DNA of 64,000 nt, taken from the NCBI GenBank assembly GCA_008508345.1, contig QNGE01003290.1, positions 1-64,000 on the forward strand, written 5' to 3'. Both the position numbers and the translations under genes were made by a program. Positions 27,211 to 39,500 of this stretch are shown piece after piece (position 1 is the first letter of the stretch; every line of letters starts with the position of its first letter). The notes under the pieces were generated by a model. That model was not told the origin of the DNA and made no database searches. It worked only from the letters and a program-made list of their open reading frames with translations. Origin of the DNA: Paragonimus westermani (lineage: Eukaryota; Platyhelminthes; Trematoda; Plagiorchiida; Troglotrematidae).

Positions 27211-27442
27211 CTCAAAATAGTCATCAATGAAATGTTGATCCGATTATTGATAAACCAAGAGCGCAGGCCTGCAAGTTTGTTAACACCCACTAACAAGCCT
27301 TACTTTGATTTTCGGCTAGGTCTTGCCTAATTTGAGGACATATCACGGCAACTATTTTCGTCATCCACACACGAACAAACGACGTGGATTATTCAGTAGA
27401 TGCTCTCTGTAAATATAATTAGACGACATTTGACAGTAGTTT

Positions 27443-27853
27443 TCAGAAAAACGAATATAACAACAGTTTATTGCTTCGCGGTATTTCGTCACCCGCTACG
27501 ATGTGCACCATCAACGCCCTGCATACAGTGTTCGCGCGCTGATCGGGTATAGCGGCTGCTTCGATCCACCTTGTGAAGTGTTCAGTCATGACTACGGAAG
27601 TCGTTACTGGAAATGGGCACATCACATCCACCGACCACGACTCCCCAATTCCACTGACCGGGATTGGTTGTGTGGGATACTGACTGGGGTGGTTAGTGCT
27701 CTTCAGTAACTGACATTGCTGGCACGCTCGCACATAATCGTTAATATCATTCTTCATTCCCGGCCAGTATGCCCTTTGTTTCAGCATTCCGTAGGTTCGA
27801 TGACAACCCGTATGAGCCAGCTGATAATATTCCGTCACAAATGTGGCTCTCAA
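27443..27853 (-). pseudogene. Ty3/gypsy integrase N-terminus (family A)
   Basis: Integrase joins retroelement cDNA to host DNA. Here the zinc-binding HHCC module is clear: QLAHTGCHRTYGMLK, YWPGMKNDINDYV and CQQCQ. It is followed by the start of the catalytic core with the first aspartate in WSVDVMCPF, and by VHIVAGDEIPRS, also seen at 55.1 kb as EHIIAGREIPRS. The frame then breaks before the second aspartate and the glutamate, so the core is incomplete. The upstream sequence on this strand is a protease, not RNase H, showing that the whole RT and RNase H region has been deleted from this copy. Confidence 0.85.
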
Positions 27854-27929
27854 TCTGCTGCTTCTAGTATGGTCCGACGTGCGTCGGGGGAGATAAAGAA
27901 AGGTTGTTTGCTACGTGACCATCAATTCG

Positions 27930-28100
27930 GACACCGTATTCTGCCAGACCATCAGGTGTGAAATTAAACCCACCGACGGTTCGAACTACCATAGCATACG
28001 GCTGCACAATCTTTCCTTACCTCGACACAATCAATGAAATCGCAGCTCCAGTGTCAATCAAACAGTACTGCGAACTACCATTGAATTCTGACAGTCTGCC
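27930..28100 (-). pseudogene. Gypsy aspartic protease fragment (family A)
   Basis: Retroelement proteases cut the Gag-Pol precursor. On the minus strand LIDTGAAISLI (28,041-28,061 covers LIDTGAA) is the catalytic DTGA motif, intact. A stop follows nine codons later, then VVRTVGGFNF and GVRIDGHV, which match the 52.5-kb copy (IRTVGGGF, GVRFGDHV). After this the sequence runs into integrase within about 80 bases. Confidence 0.7.
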
Positions 28101-28128
28101 TGAAGTGCTGTCTTATCAACCGCCCCTA

Positions 28129-28790
28129 TTACCGCATCTCCCGTCCCAAACAAAGAACAATCGACAAAACTTGTATTAGGGTACGATTTTTTTTGTCGAG
28201 TAGGCAAAATCTTCGCCAGTGTCCACGTATTCCGCATCCGTAACAGATGTCGTCACAGTTCTCCTTTTTCATCTCCAAAGCCGCCACTTCCTGAGTCAGC
28301 TTCTCAACTGCGCTTCGAAGGTCGTTCGGGTCATTCGGTTCGCTTGCCTCAACCTCATCGACTGTCGCGGCACTTTCTACCAGCAATTGTCGAGCTTCAC
28401 CGGCCAACTGTTCCAGCATCATGGGCTGTGTGATGAGAGCAACTCTGAGCTGATCCCGGACTGTTGGTGGCACTCCGTCCAAGGACTGTGCCGTCAGCAG
28501 GCGTTGTTCTGAGTCTTGGTCCAAATGTGACAGGGCTCCTGATAACGCTGCCCGCAGGGAAATGGCGTAGACCAGAGCGTCGCCTCCTGGTCCAAGCCGG
28601 GCGCCCTTGAACCGCCTCATTTCCTCCTGGCAGTCGGTGGAGCTGTCGAATCCGCCGATCAGCGCCTCTTTCGCGGCGGCCCTTCCAGCTTCGCAGGGCC
28701 CCTCCGTGCTGCATCCAGCACCTCCTGCGCCCTGCCCTTGCGCAGCATCCGCAAGGCCGCCAGCTTCTTCAGGAATCAGTAGTGGAGAAC
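28129..28790 (-). pseudogene. Gypsy gag: capsid-like region and CCHC zinc knuckle (family A)
   Basis: Gag forms the particle that packages the element RNA. Reading from 28,790 down, the frame shifts near 28,675 (RRGPAKLEG then KEALIGGFDSS) and is then open to 28,129. It contains MRRFKGARLGPGG, SHLDQDSEQRLLTAQSLDG, an acidic hinge and coiled segment (DLRSAVEKLTQEVAALEMKK) and a canonical knuckle CYGCGIRGHWRRFC (C-X2-C-X4-H-X4-C). Close relatives lie at 58.9-59.8 kb (+) and 61.39-61.49 kb (-). The 5' part (28,790-28,850) is off frame and no LTR is found beyond it on this strand. Confidence 0.85.
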
Positions 28791-28859
28791 TGCCAGGAAA
28801 CCACAGGTGCGACTGTGATTTCTATGGCCAACCACCGACATCATGACCGATTATACTTC

Positions 28860-29400
28860 GGCAGTTCTTTCACGTCATAATCGTGCCAAAATAGTTCACC
28901 TCTATCTACGATGTGATAGTTCTTATTCGAAATTATTCCATGCTTCTTTCGTTTTGCTCATACCTCACTGTACCTTGAAAATAGCGTGAATGCAGTCCGA
29001 AAACGAGTTTGTTCGCTACCCTTGTCCTACCGATGAGGACTGGGGCTATCCTTAAGCATTTGCAACTTGCAATGACTAATTCAGCTCAGTCGTGATTGAT
29101 GATCAGTTGCCACTGCGAAGACCAGAGACTAACAGCCCATTTACAAATTTGTCTGACGTGAGGTGCACTGAACATCCCTACTAACTTGAAAGCACCATAA
29201 TTCTGATCTGGTCAGAGAACCCGAATATTGAGTCACATGATTTATGCGTGTAAAAAGTGACCACAACAGTGCAGATGTGTGGTAGACATGAAATTGATTA
29301 CCCTATAGGTCAAGCAGTGAGTCCACGGTTATGTACTGTATAGGTCACTCATGAAAGTTGGTCACAATTTGATTCTGTGTCCTAGTTTAATGAGGAGAGA
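28860..29400. other. Spacer between two broken gypsy copies
   Basis: Nothing recognised. It separates the 5' side of the minus-strand copy from the 3' half of a plus-strand copy, so no intact element spans it. Confidence 0.4.
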
Positions 29401-29404
29401 CGGT

Positions 29405-29852
29405 TGCACCATAATACGGATTATGGGGAGACCGACGGATGAGCACGCTCGAATTAGCAGAAGCTGGGAGATTGGTCAACCGAAACTTGCCAAACGCACA
29501 AGAATTTTCCAAGTAGAAGTCAACTGCCAGGTTATCGGGTTGAAGGGCTGTGTTTGAACTTGGTTCGAAGGTTAAACACAAGTCCGGCCGAGCGCGGATG
29601 CAACAGGATCCGGATCTAAGAAGTTGCTGGCAAAGTGGTGGGGACCGTATGTAGTAGCTGAACGTCGTGGTCCGGTGTATCTGAATAAGAGAGAGACGAA
29701 TCAACATTGGGTGCACGGAAATCAGTTTTGTAAATGGTACGACACTCGGATCAGAAGAGAATGCACACCATGTGCGTCCACAGCACAGAGGCCGGCACGC
29801 AGATCGTCGAGAGAACGAAGTGAACCTGAACGCCTTCTGTTGCAACTGGAAC
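29405..29852 (+). pseudogene. Gypsy integrase C-terminus (family A), frameshifted
   Basis: Plus-strand pieces in three frames make up the C-terminal end of a gypsy integrase: DEHARISRSWEI and PKLAKRT (the helix after the catalytic core), LGSKVKHKSGRARMQQDPDL, then in another frame LLAKWWGPYVVAERRGPVYL and WVHGNQFCKWYD, the small beta-barrel domain. At least two frameshifts separate them. The family A 3' LTR follows directly. The rest of this element is missing upstream. Confidence 0.7.
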
Positions 29853-29856
29853 AATC

Positions 29857-30142
29857 TATGGTCAATATATGCATTCGCACCATGCTTCTTACACCACTAT
29901 TCAATAGAGTGGCGACAGCATGGATCGATATGGCAGCTGAACAATTACAGGGGAGATACGGGAAGGATCATTGGAGGGCAGCATCACATGGAATGGCTTT
30001 CGTCACATGTGGTAACTGAAACTTGTCCAACTCGACCGGAGCTTCCTCATTTCAATTTTGTTTGCAAATGAGTGTTTTCGATCGTACTCCCGTTGTGACG
30101 CATAACCCGTGTACTGGTTTCCCCGCTTTATCGTTCACAACA
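29857..30142 (+). repeat. Family A LTR (3' LTR)
   Basis: Matches the LTRs at 50,130, 58,525 and 61,086: CACCACTATTCA, then GGGAAGGATCATTGGAGGGCAGCATCACATGGAATGGCTTT, GAGTGTTTT, GTTTCCCC and the end TTCACAACA. The start is less certain than the end. Confidence 0.8.
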
Positions 30143-33100
30143 GTATTATAACGAACCTGCAAACTGAAGATCTCATGGGTAATAGAAACTGTAGCATTCT
30201 TATAATGCTTTCAGTCACGCGTTTCTGAAGAAACAATATACTGGAATTTCTTTTTCGCTGGAGCCCATCGGTCATGCCTATCTTTGCTACGGGTTGGAGA
30301 TGAAATCATACCATGTGTTTGTGAGTCAGCCGTTTTGATGATTATGATATACAAAATTTCCAGTCGCGTAATCAGAAGTGTAGCTCAAAGTTATAACGTT
30401 TTGACCATCCATTACAGCCCTGTAAAGAAGTTAATTCCCCCTACAACGACTTAACTCCGGGTGTTGTCCACTTTTTCCCAGCTGTATATGTCATTCACGA
30501 TAGAATACTCAGTCGGGTGGAACTATGGCAGAATCGGTGGCATCAAATACAATTTATAGTATGCCACCTTTGCGATGGATGTCAGAGGACGATGTTATGG
30601 GTGTAAGAGTGCACCGTGTGGTGTGTGCTGTCCAACTATTGTCTGTGCTGACCATGCTGAATTATAGTGAGAGAAAACGTTACGTCTAAGAATCTAACAG
30701 GAAAGCATGCCACCCAGTATAAATTGACCGTGAAATCACCGATGGAATAACCCAACACCTGGTGGACTCTGATCATCAAGTCGATGCTAAGAAAGCTTAT
30801 CGTGTTGTGCATAAACTCCCATTAAGTCATCCGAAGCCAGTGCAACATCTCATACTAGCCACTGCTAAATCGACCGTCACTGTGATGTACAGTCCAGTCT
30901 GGCGTTGCCAAAATATTCCTGCATAGCTCATCATTCCCATGACCACAGCCGGATCACACTTCGTACGGACGAGGCTCACGCCATTATCCGAATCCGACAC
31001 AAAACTCGGATCGCACAGCAGTGTCACGGTCTAGATTGGTCGAGGGTTTTGATTTTGTAACTCACGGGCCAATGAATTCCTTACTTCCACCTACTATCTC
31101 TCAGAAAACAAGTGTTTGTTTCATCACACCTTCTGTTACTCATTGACCTTCTTGCACATTATAACAACCCAAAGATTTACTGACAGTTAGGTAACTCAGC
31201 CGTTGTTTGGACTACCTTGTTAGGCCTACGACGACAAACAAGTTACTTAACTTCTAGGAGAACCTCATCTTGTGTACTGATCCAGCTGGTTTGTATCAGA
31301 AGTCGCACAGTAAACGCAGATGATTGTTTCCTTCCGAGCTCTCAGAATGCCAGTATAATGAATTTACGTCACATTTTTCTGTGTTCCTCAAGTGGTGTTT
31401 CTGCTACGCTTCCAGTTGTTCTCTGTGTGGCTCTCTCAGTGTTTAGGCTCCAGATATTTGGACTTTAGTAGTTGTCTGTTGTTTCCTTGGTCAACTCGTC
31501 ACTCAGCGTAATATAGCCTGTACCGTCAGATGCATACTGTGAATGTTATAGATGGCCTCAGTACACGTGTTCTGTGGGGCGCAGTCAGTTAAACTTTCGG
31601 CCCACCGTGGTTACATTCACTTGTTTATTTTCGGACTTAGCTGCCACCTCTGCCCCTCTACCCGAGCTTGACAGCGGGTGATTGATTGGTGACATCTTAC
31701 TCCTAGTTGTCTCTTAAGTAGGTATGCATTAATGTGAAAGTCCTAGTTATGGACATTTGATGTATACATATGGCAGTCAGTAGTTAGTCACAATCTTTCC
31801 CAAAAATATGCGTCACTGCTGTCGAAATGAAACTTCTGTCGCAGATATTATCAGTTATCATAGAAAAATTCGACTTATGCCAAACACTGACCTCCAGTTG
31901 CAGTTTTGCAGTAAACTTCGTCACAGTCTCTCATCCACTTGTAGTTGTGCAGTGAATGTGGTCATGAGTTTGGCAACGTGTTAGAATTTAAACGTGATAA
32001 ATGGCCTACCTCCATTCAAGGTGACTTTATTCTAGAGTATAAGATCCGCTAACTTCATCAACAATCACAAACTTCGTTTTGATTTCTCATAACTCACCAT
32101 ATGAGGGTTGGTCGTTAAAGTTACAGCTTCAAGTTGGTCGAATGACTTACAGAATACACTGGCCCAACTGCCAAATTGTCCAACTTAGAACAGTAACATT
32201 GATCAAGACAGCATCGTCAGTAGGTTTCGTATAGATGCACAACCACAGCACGGGACAGAATATTTCAACTAGAACGTCAACAAACTGAGGCAAAATGCCA
32301 GTGATGACAAGACTGTGTTAACATCACCTTTGACCTCCAGCTTAACCATAGGCGAATTTCACTAGGTGAATCAGTAAATGTGATGAACTTGGCAAGACAC
32401 TAGCAGTGAACCAGTGAAACATTCTAAAACAGGATCATTTTAGAAGCAGCTGAAAAAAGCGTTTATGACTTTACTGACACTGAGGTAGGTTTAGGGGGAG
32501 AATTGTAACGCACTGAACACTGTGAGGGGTACCAACGTATCAAACCGACAGTGCGATCCATCAAAGACGAACTCAAAAGTCTGTAGTTTTGTATGTCACG
32601 TTAGGAAGCTGTTCGGAACGATTTGTGAAGGTAAATCTGCGGTTCTTCGTGAGGTTTCCCGATATGCGGGTAACAACAATGATGCAGATATCAAATTGTT
32701 GACTGTGTCATCTCAGTGGTGAAATGATTGCTCTGTGGTTGTTGACAGATGAGGAAAAAAGAGAATTTAATCAATGCCAATCAAGCAGTGGTTATTCTTG
32801 CAAATGATTAGGGTGAATTTTTGGAAGAGCAAACGTAAACCTCCAAATGAGAGCGTGCAAAGCGAAACTTATTGTGGTGAACCAGAGTGCTGTAACAACG
32901 ACCAAACAGGGGCGTTCTAGTCGTTCATGTATGAAAGCGATATTAACGGTTGTTTTCTTTTCACAAGCATTCCACTTATTCTACTTTTCCAAGTCTTCTG
33001 ATTGTCCACATAAGCAGCACATTACACACCTAGAAACAGACAGCAGGAGACAGTGGAAAACTTTCTTCAGTGGCGAAGTTTGTTCTTGGGAGATGAAACA

Positions 33101-33957
33101 TTTCAAGCGCTGCGGATCCGGTAGTATGTAGCAGTGTCCAAGGAAAATTTATTAGGTCCAAGCTGTATGCGCACGGGATTTACGGTAGGGCACACTTAGA
33201 ATGTTATGGGTATGGTAAGGTTCTGTAGACCCCGGAAATGAAATGCCCCATCGACCAACTCTCGGTAGCATCTTGCGGTGACGATTATGTCAATAGTACA
33301 TAGTGATGGAAGTTCACATGTTCAGGTGACTAAGAGCATATGGCCAAATCTTTCTGACAGCAGGCGAGAAAACAAATGGCAAACCTTTCGATATTACATT
33401 ATGGTATGGCTGAACGCGGACTAGGATAGTGCCGTATTATCCAGAGACAGACAAGGTCCAAATGATGGCGATTCGAAATCAGGAACCACCGACTAAATGA
33501 ACAGCAATAACAACCACCGTTGTATCTACACTCAGGAAGAAGTTGAGAAAGACCAGTTGAAGAGTGGGGCTGTATTTATTGGAATAACCCTGAGTTAATT
33601 CGTCAGAAAGAGAGAAGACATGTAGTGAAATGTTACCACTTCGATTCACTCTCACCAGCCGTTGGCGTAAAACTAGCACAGTTTTATACAAACCGTATAT
33701 AACAAAAACAAATGAATAGATCATCCAAATCGTTTCAGTCTTTCATGCTCCTTGGCGAGGCGACATGTGACGGCCAGTTACTCATCTTGTGAAGGCCGAG
33801 GAACTAGTTAACAGTATCTCACACAAACTGCACACTAAACACCGACGTCAGTGTTGTCCCTTAGAATTGTAACATTTACCGAAGTGCCGAAACCCGAATA
33901 GTGCCATATAGCCCGTATAAGATAAGCAACTTTTAAGAATGCACTCTATCAGTTCAC
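30143..33957. other. Non-coding stretch
   Basis: No supported gene. At 32,491-32,508 a purine tract (TTAGGGGGAGAA) abuts TTGTAACG, the arrangement of a polypurine tract against an LTR start. No coding remnant lies on either side, so I do not call an element. Confidence 0.4.
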
Positions 33958-36169
33958 CAGTTTGTAAGAGCTGGAATGTAATGAGTATCAGTAGTTCACG
34001 TCGATGATTGGTTCGAATAGATAGTTTCAGGCCAATTAGCAAAGCCAGGTACATCCACTAAAAATCACGATAAATGATTAAATGGCTAGGCGCATCAGCA
34101 CGACGATCAACGTCGCACGACCAACTAGCACGAGAGAAACGGCCAAGAAAGTGATCAACAGTACTAGATGAAAAATCAACATTACGGTAATCAGACAATT
34201 GGGACGTCATCCAATGAGGTCAAACAAGCCATCGACCCATTGAAGACAAGTGAATGCTGTGATAACTAGTTTGATTGTCCGGTTAAGTTTATCTGTTCTA
34301 CCGCGCAACAGATTTCAGTCTTGGTTCTGATTGCACGGTACCGGAAAATTCAGCAGACGGACTGCTAGTCAGCATCGTACAAGCGTCAATTCCGATTCCG
34401 GAACGGTTGGAAATGTGTGAGACTGCACTGGCTGGATGTTGGGAGCCGTGGAAAGCCAAATAACACGACTTCCCTATATTGATTCAAATGAAGAACCAGC
34501 CCATGTCACACCAGATGGTAGGGCTCGGGGACAAGCCTGAGGACAGTCAGTCAAAGGAGATCTATCACCGTTTCCTGTTATGATGAGGAAAAATGAAAGA
34601 ACTGCAGTAAGCCTCTGTGGCATCACACTAGTGCAGTGAAGGTCATATGTCTGGACCAGCTCCTGTGGCATATGACCGGAATGTTACAGCCACACATCCA
34701 CCGCTGAATGGGCTTTACTCGCAGGCACCCGCAGAGGGATCGAGCAACTCACAGTGTCCGAACAGCAATGTAGCCGATGTCACGTGTCCGCGCCCGCTCA
34801 CACAACAAACGCAGCAACACACGACCAACCCCATCTCGGACATGATACAACCGGAACGTGATACACCCCAGTGCATTCGCCGGGGCTGACAGGACAACGA
34901 GCTCGTCCATGCAGGAGAACAGCTTCTTCGGGTCACTCATGCGCCAGTGGGCAAAACAGTTACAGTGCGCCGTGGATTACGCAACGTTTCCATTCTGTAG
35001 ATTATTAAGTCGACATCTATGGGATTCCACCCAACACTCCGCTAACACACCAACGAAATGCATCTCTGTATTTTGTCCGAACCGTTGTGAAAAATGCACT
35101 TGCTATATTTGTTTATTATTCACATTACACTTTGCATATCCTTCTGATATTGTTTGGATGTTTTGTTTTGCCGATACTACTTACAAAGTATTGTAATTAG
35201 CAAACCAACGTTTAGACCTTGACGCAAAATAATGAGTGAATTTGAGGACTGAACACACCAGAGGTGAACAGTGTTCATGAAACGTCCAGTAATCTTGGAG
35301 TGTATTCGAAGTGTCCCAAGCGTAGATGATGGTGTGAAGCACTGAAGGTGAAATCTAATCCAACAGTGGGGTGTTTTAACTGGCTGCCAATCGCCGGTAT
35401 TGAGGGGAGAAATGACAAGTGTGTATAGCAGAGTTTATTCAAAAATGTTGTCTCTTTTATCGTCAAGCAAAAATGCTTAGTTGATCTGGTGCATCCGTTA
35501 CGCGCGATTAGCACTGGAATCAGTCGGAGCTGCTTGGAACTTGGATGCACTAATTATTCGGGACAGGATAACGGTGGGGTTCCAGAACGTGCACCTCATG
35601 CGGAGACCTATGACAGATAAACTTGCCATTATTGAATACATAGGCATATGCATGTTTTGTATCACAATAAATTTTGATCGTGGCCGAGTCTTGGTTTTGA
35701 GTTCACTGAGCGCTACACAATTTGTGGTTCTATCTGCGTTCGTCGCAGAATATCTTTTAGTGAACGGTTCATAGAACGGGACAGATGTATCAAAATAAAT
35801 GCAGGTAGAACTAGTAGCATGATAACTTGCCCGCATGAATTGCTGTGTAGGTATTAAGGCATTGATTGTTTGAAAAATTACTGGCGCGGTAACTAGCAGT
35901 CAAGCCCGCACTTGCCACTCGAATAGGAGAAAATGTCAGGGTTGTTAATGAACAGCCAGCTCGGGGCTGACACGAAACAGGTCACAGCTTTCCCCTCGAC
36001 TCACCACATTGGTCACTCGAAATCGATCGCCCAGGTGACATTTTGACGCTATTTCTTTCCCAGTTATTCGGTTCTCACAGAAAACCGCTAACTCTGTCAC
36101 CGTTCGGCTTGACTGTGGTCCCATGAGCAGTTGGATAAAAAGTAAACGGTTACTCAATGTGAATTCATT
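33958..36169 (-). CDS. Possible MCMDC2-like (MCM domain-containing 2) gene, two or three exons
   Basis: Two splice-flanked exons are read on the minus strand. Exon 36169-36005 (55 codons, acceptor TTTTGCTCTTTCAG, donor gtgagt) ends LAVFCENRITGKEIASKCHL, then GDRFRVTNV, like the end of the MCM-type OB fold. Exon 34057-33958 (33 codons plus one base, acceptor GTGATTTTTAG, donor gtgaac) reads WMYLALLIGLKLSIRTNHR then ELLILIT, like the start of the degenerate ATPase region of MCMDC2 (LLMSL.Q...R.KEL..LIIT). A segment near 35,515-35,600 (FWNPTVILSRIISASKF) resembles the linker between them, but its splice phase does not fit my boundaries. MCMDC2 lacks a working ATPase and acts in meiotic recombination. 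The resemblance is from memory of the family; start and end are unknown. Confidence 0.35.
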
Positions 36170-36338
36170 CTGAAAGAGCAAAATGCCCATTGTAACACAA
36201 ATTCTGAAACGATGCTTTACCGGCCAATCATGACCGCATCACGTGGAAATGTCTATTCTGAACGGACAACATATTCGTAACAAACGTTTTGTAAATCAAA
36301 CCGTTTTGTCTCAGAAAAGTTGTCTCGTTTCTTCCAGT

Positions 36339-36583
36339 TGACTATTTGGGAGCTCATACGTAGGCTGACTAGCCATAATTTTGTGAATGAACATGTAATT
36401 GTCGAATCGCCCTTCTATATCTCCACAAGCTTACCCTTCGAACTAACTTCCCGTAGCAAAATTATTCCAAATCAGTTCACTATCCACTTTGTTGCCGACA
36501 ACCATACTTTGGCGCTTGACAGTCAGCATGCCGGACAGGATGAAACTGTACTAAAACAAATGAAACAGTGGCTTGATGCATGA
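36339..36583 (+). CDS. Hypothetical terminal exon
   Basis: A strong acceptor (GTCTCGTTTCTTCCAG, AG at 36,337-36,338) opens an 80-codon frame, LTIWELIRRLTSHNF to KQMKQWLDA and a TGA. It has mixed charged and hydrophobic residues and reads like protein, but I do not recognise it, see no neighbouring exon on this strand and find no close poly(A) signal. It could be chance. Confidence 0.25.
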
Positions 36584-39500
36584 GAAGTATTCTACAAGTG
36601 TCACGTAATCGATGGGCACCGAGATGTAGACAAGTGTCAATAGTTACTCGCTTCAATCATTTCAGTTGAATGACTATTTAGAAGAAGTATATCTGAATAT
36701 GCAGTGTGTTGTGAAGGAAAACGAGTGATCGTTCACGAAGTCATTCCATATCACCAATCCAACTTTGGTCAACTTCATTAGGGCTAAGCCGATTGAATTT
36801 TATCAACCGAGCTTGTATAATTCACACTCGTTTACGCAGACTACTTGTACCGAGGCAAATTGATTTTGATGAGCTAGTACTTACAGAGCTTGTCTGTGGT
36901 AGATAAACTACGGCAAATGTTATCATCTTTCTATTCTGTTGGTAAGAGACCTAAAGGAGGCCTAGTGCCTCCAGCAACGAATACAACCAATTTAATAGAT
37001 GCGCTTCCAATCGTCTAGTCCGGCTGCTGTTTGATATCAATGTCAACCACCCAAACAATGAGTATGCAGTTGGTCCTACCGGTGTAGGCGGATTCATCCA
37101 ACAGCTTGTTGTTTGTAAAATTGTGAAGTGGAGCACGTGGTTTAAAGTTGATAGGGCTTATAAACAGTGATACTGTGCGAATGAATCAAAAGAGATCAAC
37201 TTATTCTTAAATGTGGGAGCGATTAACGATTGCAGCGATGAACGGTTTATCGATAACAAATAGGTGGTAGAGTAGATCCGAAGACATTATGGACACCAAA
37301 TCAGGCCATACCACAATGGAACGTCAAGGCGGCAGATCAGAAATGAGCATAACACCAACAGGTGAATGAAACTTATAAATCACAGATGAGGTGTTTGTAG
37401 AGAATAAAGAAGCTAGGCAAACGTATTGATGGAAATTAGTAAGTCAGTCAAGGTGACCTCCCAAAATAGTTCAACATCATACAACAACGGACGTTAACAT
37501 GTCAGAATTTCTCATCAACTTTAAAACTGGAAACACCAAGTTTCATACGGGATGGACAATCGTAAACTATGAGGAATTAAATTTATGCTTCAATACGAAT
37601 AAAACTACAAAGACATGATGAAACAGTTAACTACGTAGCATTGTTCAATTGGGTTTTCACGTTTATCAACAAAGTCAACGAAACGTGAAGGTGTACTAAT
37701 GCAACGCGCGCAACCTCCCTCGTAGTGTTCGTTGGAGCAAATAAACCAAACTTAATTTTAGTGTTCAGGAAGGTTGGCCTTACAGACATCCCGTGTTCTG
37801 GTATGTTTTAGAAGGATTCCATCTACTGCTATGCTACGGTCCGTCTGCTACAACACCTGAGGTGTAGTGTTTGGTCGATCACTAACCTATTGTTAAAACA
37901 ACTTACCACCCACTGCCCGTCCTAGCATGCCATGCCTTCCACGCCCAATCGTCTGGTGAGAGGAGGTTTGTTACCGAGTGCTCCATTAGGTAGAGGATTT
38001 TGTGGACGTTGATTAGGTCCTACTCCATGCGTTTGTCGTACACAGAAAGTAGACCTAATATCACTAAACTTCTTGGTTAAGTTATTTTCCAGTTTTATTC
38101 TGCAGTGCACACGTAGGAACGCAGTCTCAGAATGAAGCCAGTTTGTCTGCTAAAATGAGATCCTGTTTCTATCAGGACAAAATCAGTATGTGCCATACAG
38201 AGAAAAGTTTTGTTGGTTGCAGCAAAGCGCAGAATTACACAATTGCAACATGCTTCACTACCCACCTCTGACCAGAATGTACCACTTTCAACTGAATTGA
38301 TTACAAAACACGTCACAAATTGTTCTAACCTCATGCATAATCAATTTGTCAACGTTCTTACCATACTGCTCGACGAAACACTCACTGTCTGGCATCTTGA
38401 AGCTAAAATACGCAAGGCTAAGACACTCGTGGGACGGAGCATTACTCACCCAATCTAGAATTGGTGATATAACCTGAGATTTTGTTTTATACGTATCTTT
38501 CTCTCTCTCTCTCCCTCTAACCTAAACCATATATTTCATGTGTTGGACACTCGTCACTCTCCGAATCCGAGTATCTCAATTTCCGTATGTAAATCAGACG
38601 CAGCATATGCAGGTGTGTCTGACTAGTGGATGGGATGGATGGGTGTAACGAGACAAAAGTTACCATTCCAAGCGATTGTATGAAAAGGTTTATGATACGT
38701 TGTTTTGGTTTAACTGCATCCTTCCTTGGTTAAACAAATAAGGTGCACATTAACCACAACTGATAAGAGCACAATGCAAAATCATAAGCCACGAAAATTT
38801 CCCCAATAGTTCAGTTTACAGTGGTTCTAAAAGGATTTTGGACGCTAAAGAGTTAGGCGCCTGGTTTAACACTAGAAAGGCCAAAAAAAGTGTTAACATC
38901 AAATTTCCTATTTTCACTTGAAATACGTTTAATTTCCGCGATTAGGGAAACGATTACTGTTGGACTAAGTATAGTGATTTACGTTTTCGAACCCCTATAA
39001 CTAGTCAATCTGTAAAATGTTCGAAAAAGACCCACCTGTGTACCATACTCGAAATTCACTACTACTGTGTTAATGTGTAGTACGACGTAAATTGAACTGA
39101 ACAACTTGCGTGTGAAAACCGTCAGCAGTTCTAAACGTCTGGAAGATTAAAACCTGGAAACGACGAACATGCTGAAAAAATTGGCGCTGTGCTACTGGTA
39201 ACGGATGTGCATTCACTTCAGTCGTACAAAATGGTACCCGTCTGATTTGTTGCATAATTTCCCGTATTTCCTCACAAATGTTTAACAGTAAACAACTTCA
39301 CAGATCAAGCGTCTTTCGTGGTCCCAACATCAACACATGAGTAAGCGAAGAGACTCCGTTGAGCAGACAAAAATGTATAGGTTAATATAGTAGATTATCA
39401 TATTAAATTCCAAGCGATGTGATTCAAAATAAAACTCACATTTAGACAGACCGTTTAATCCTGCTTGATTGTTACTAACTCCCCTTTTAAGATTGTGAGA

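Noticed and set aside
29387..29854. 155-codon minus-strand frame
   Set aside because: Lies opposite the plus-strand gypsy integrase C-terminus and has no domain of its own.
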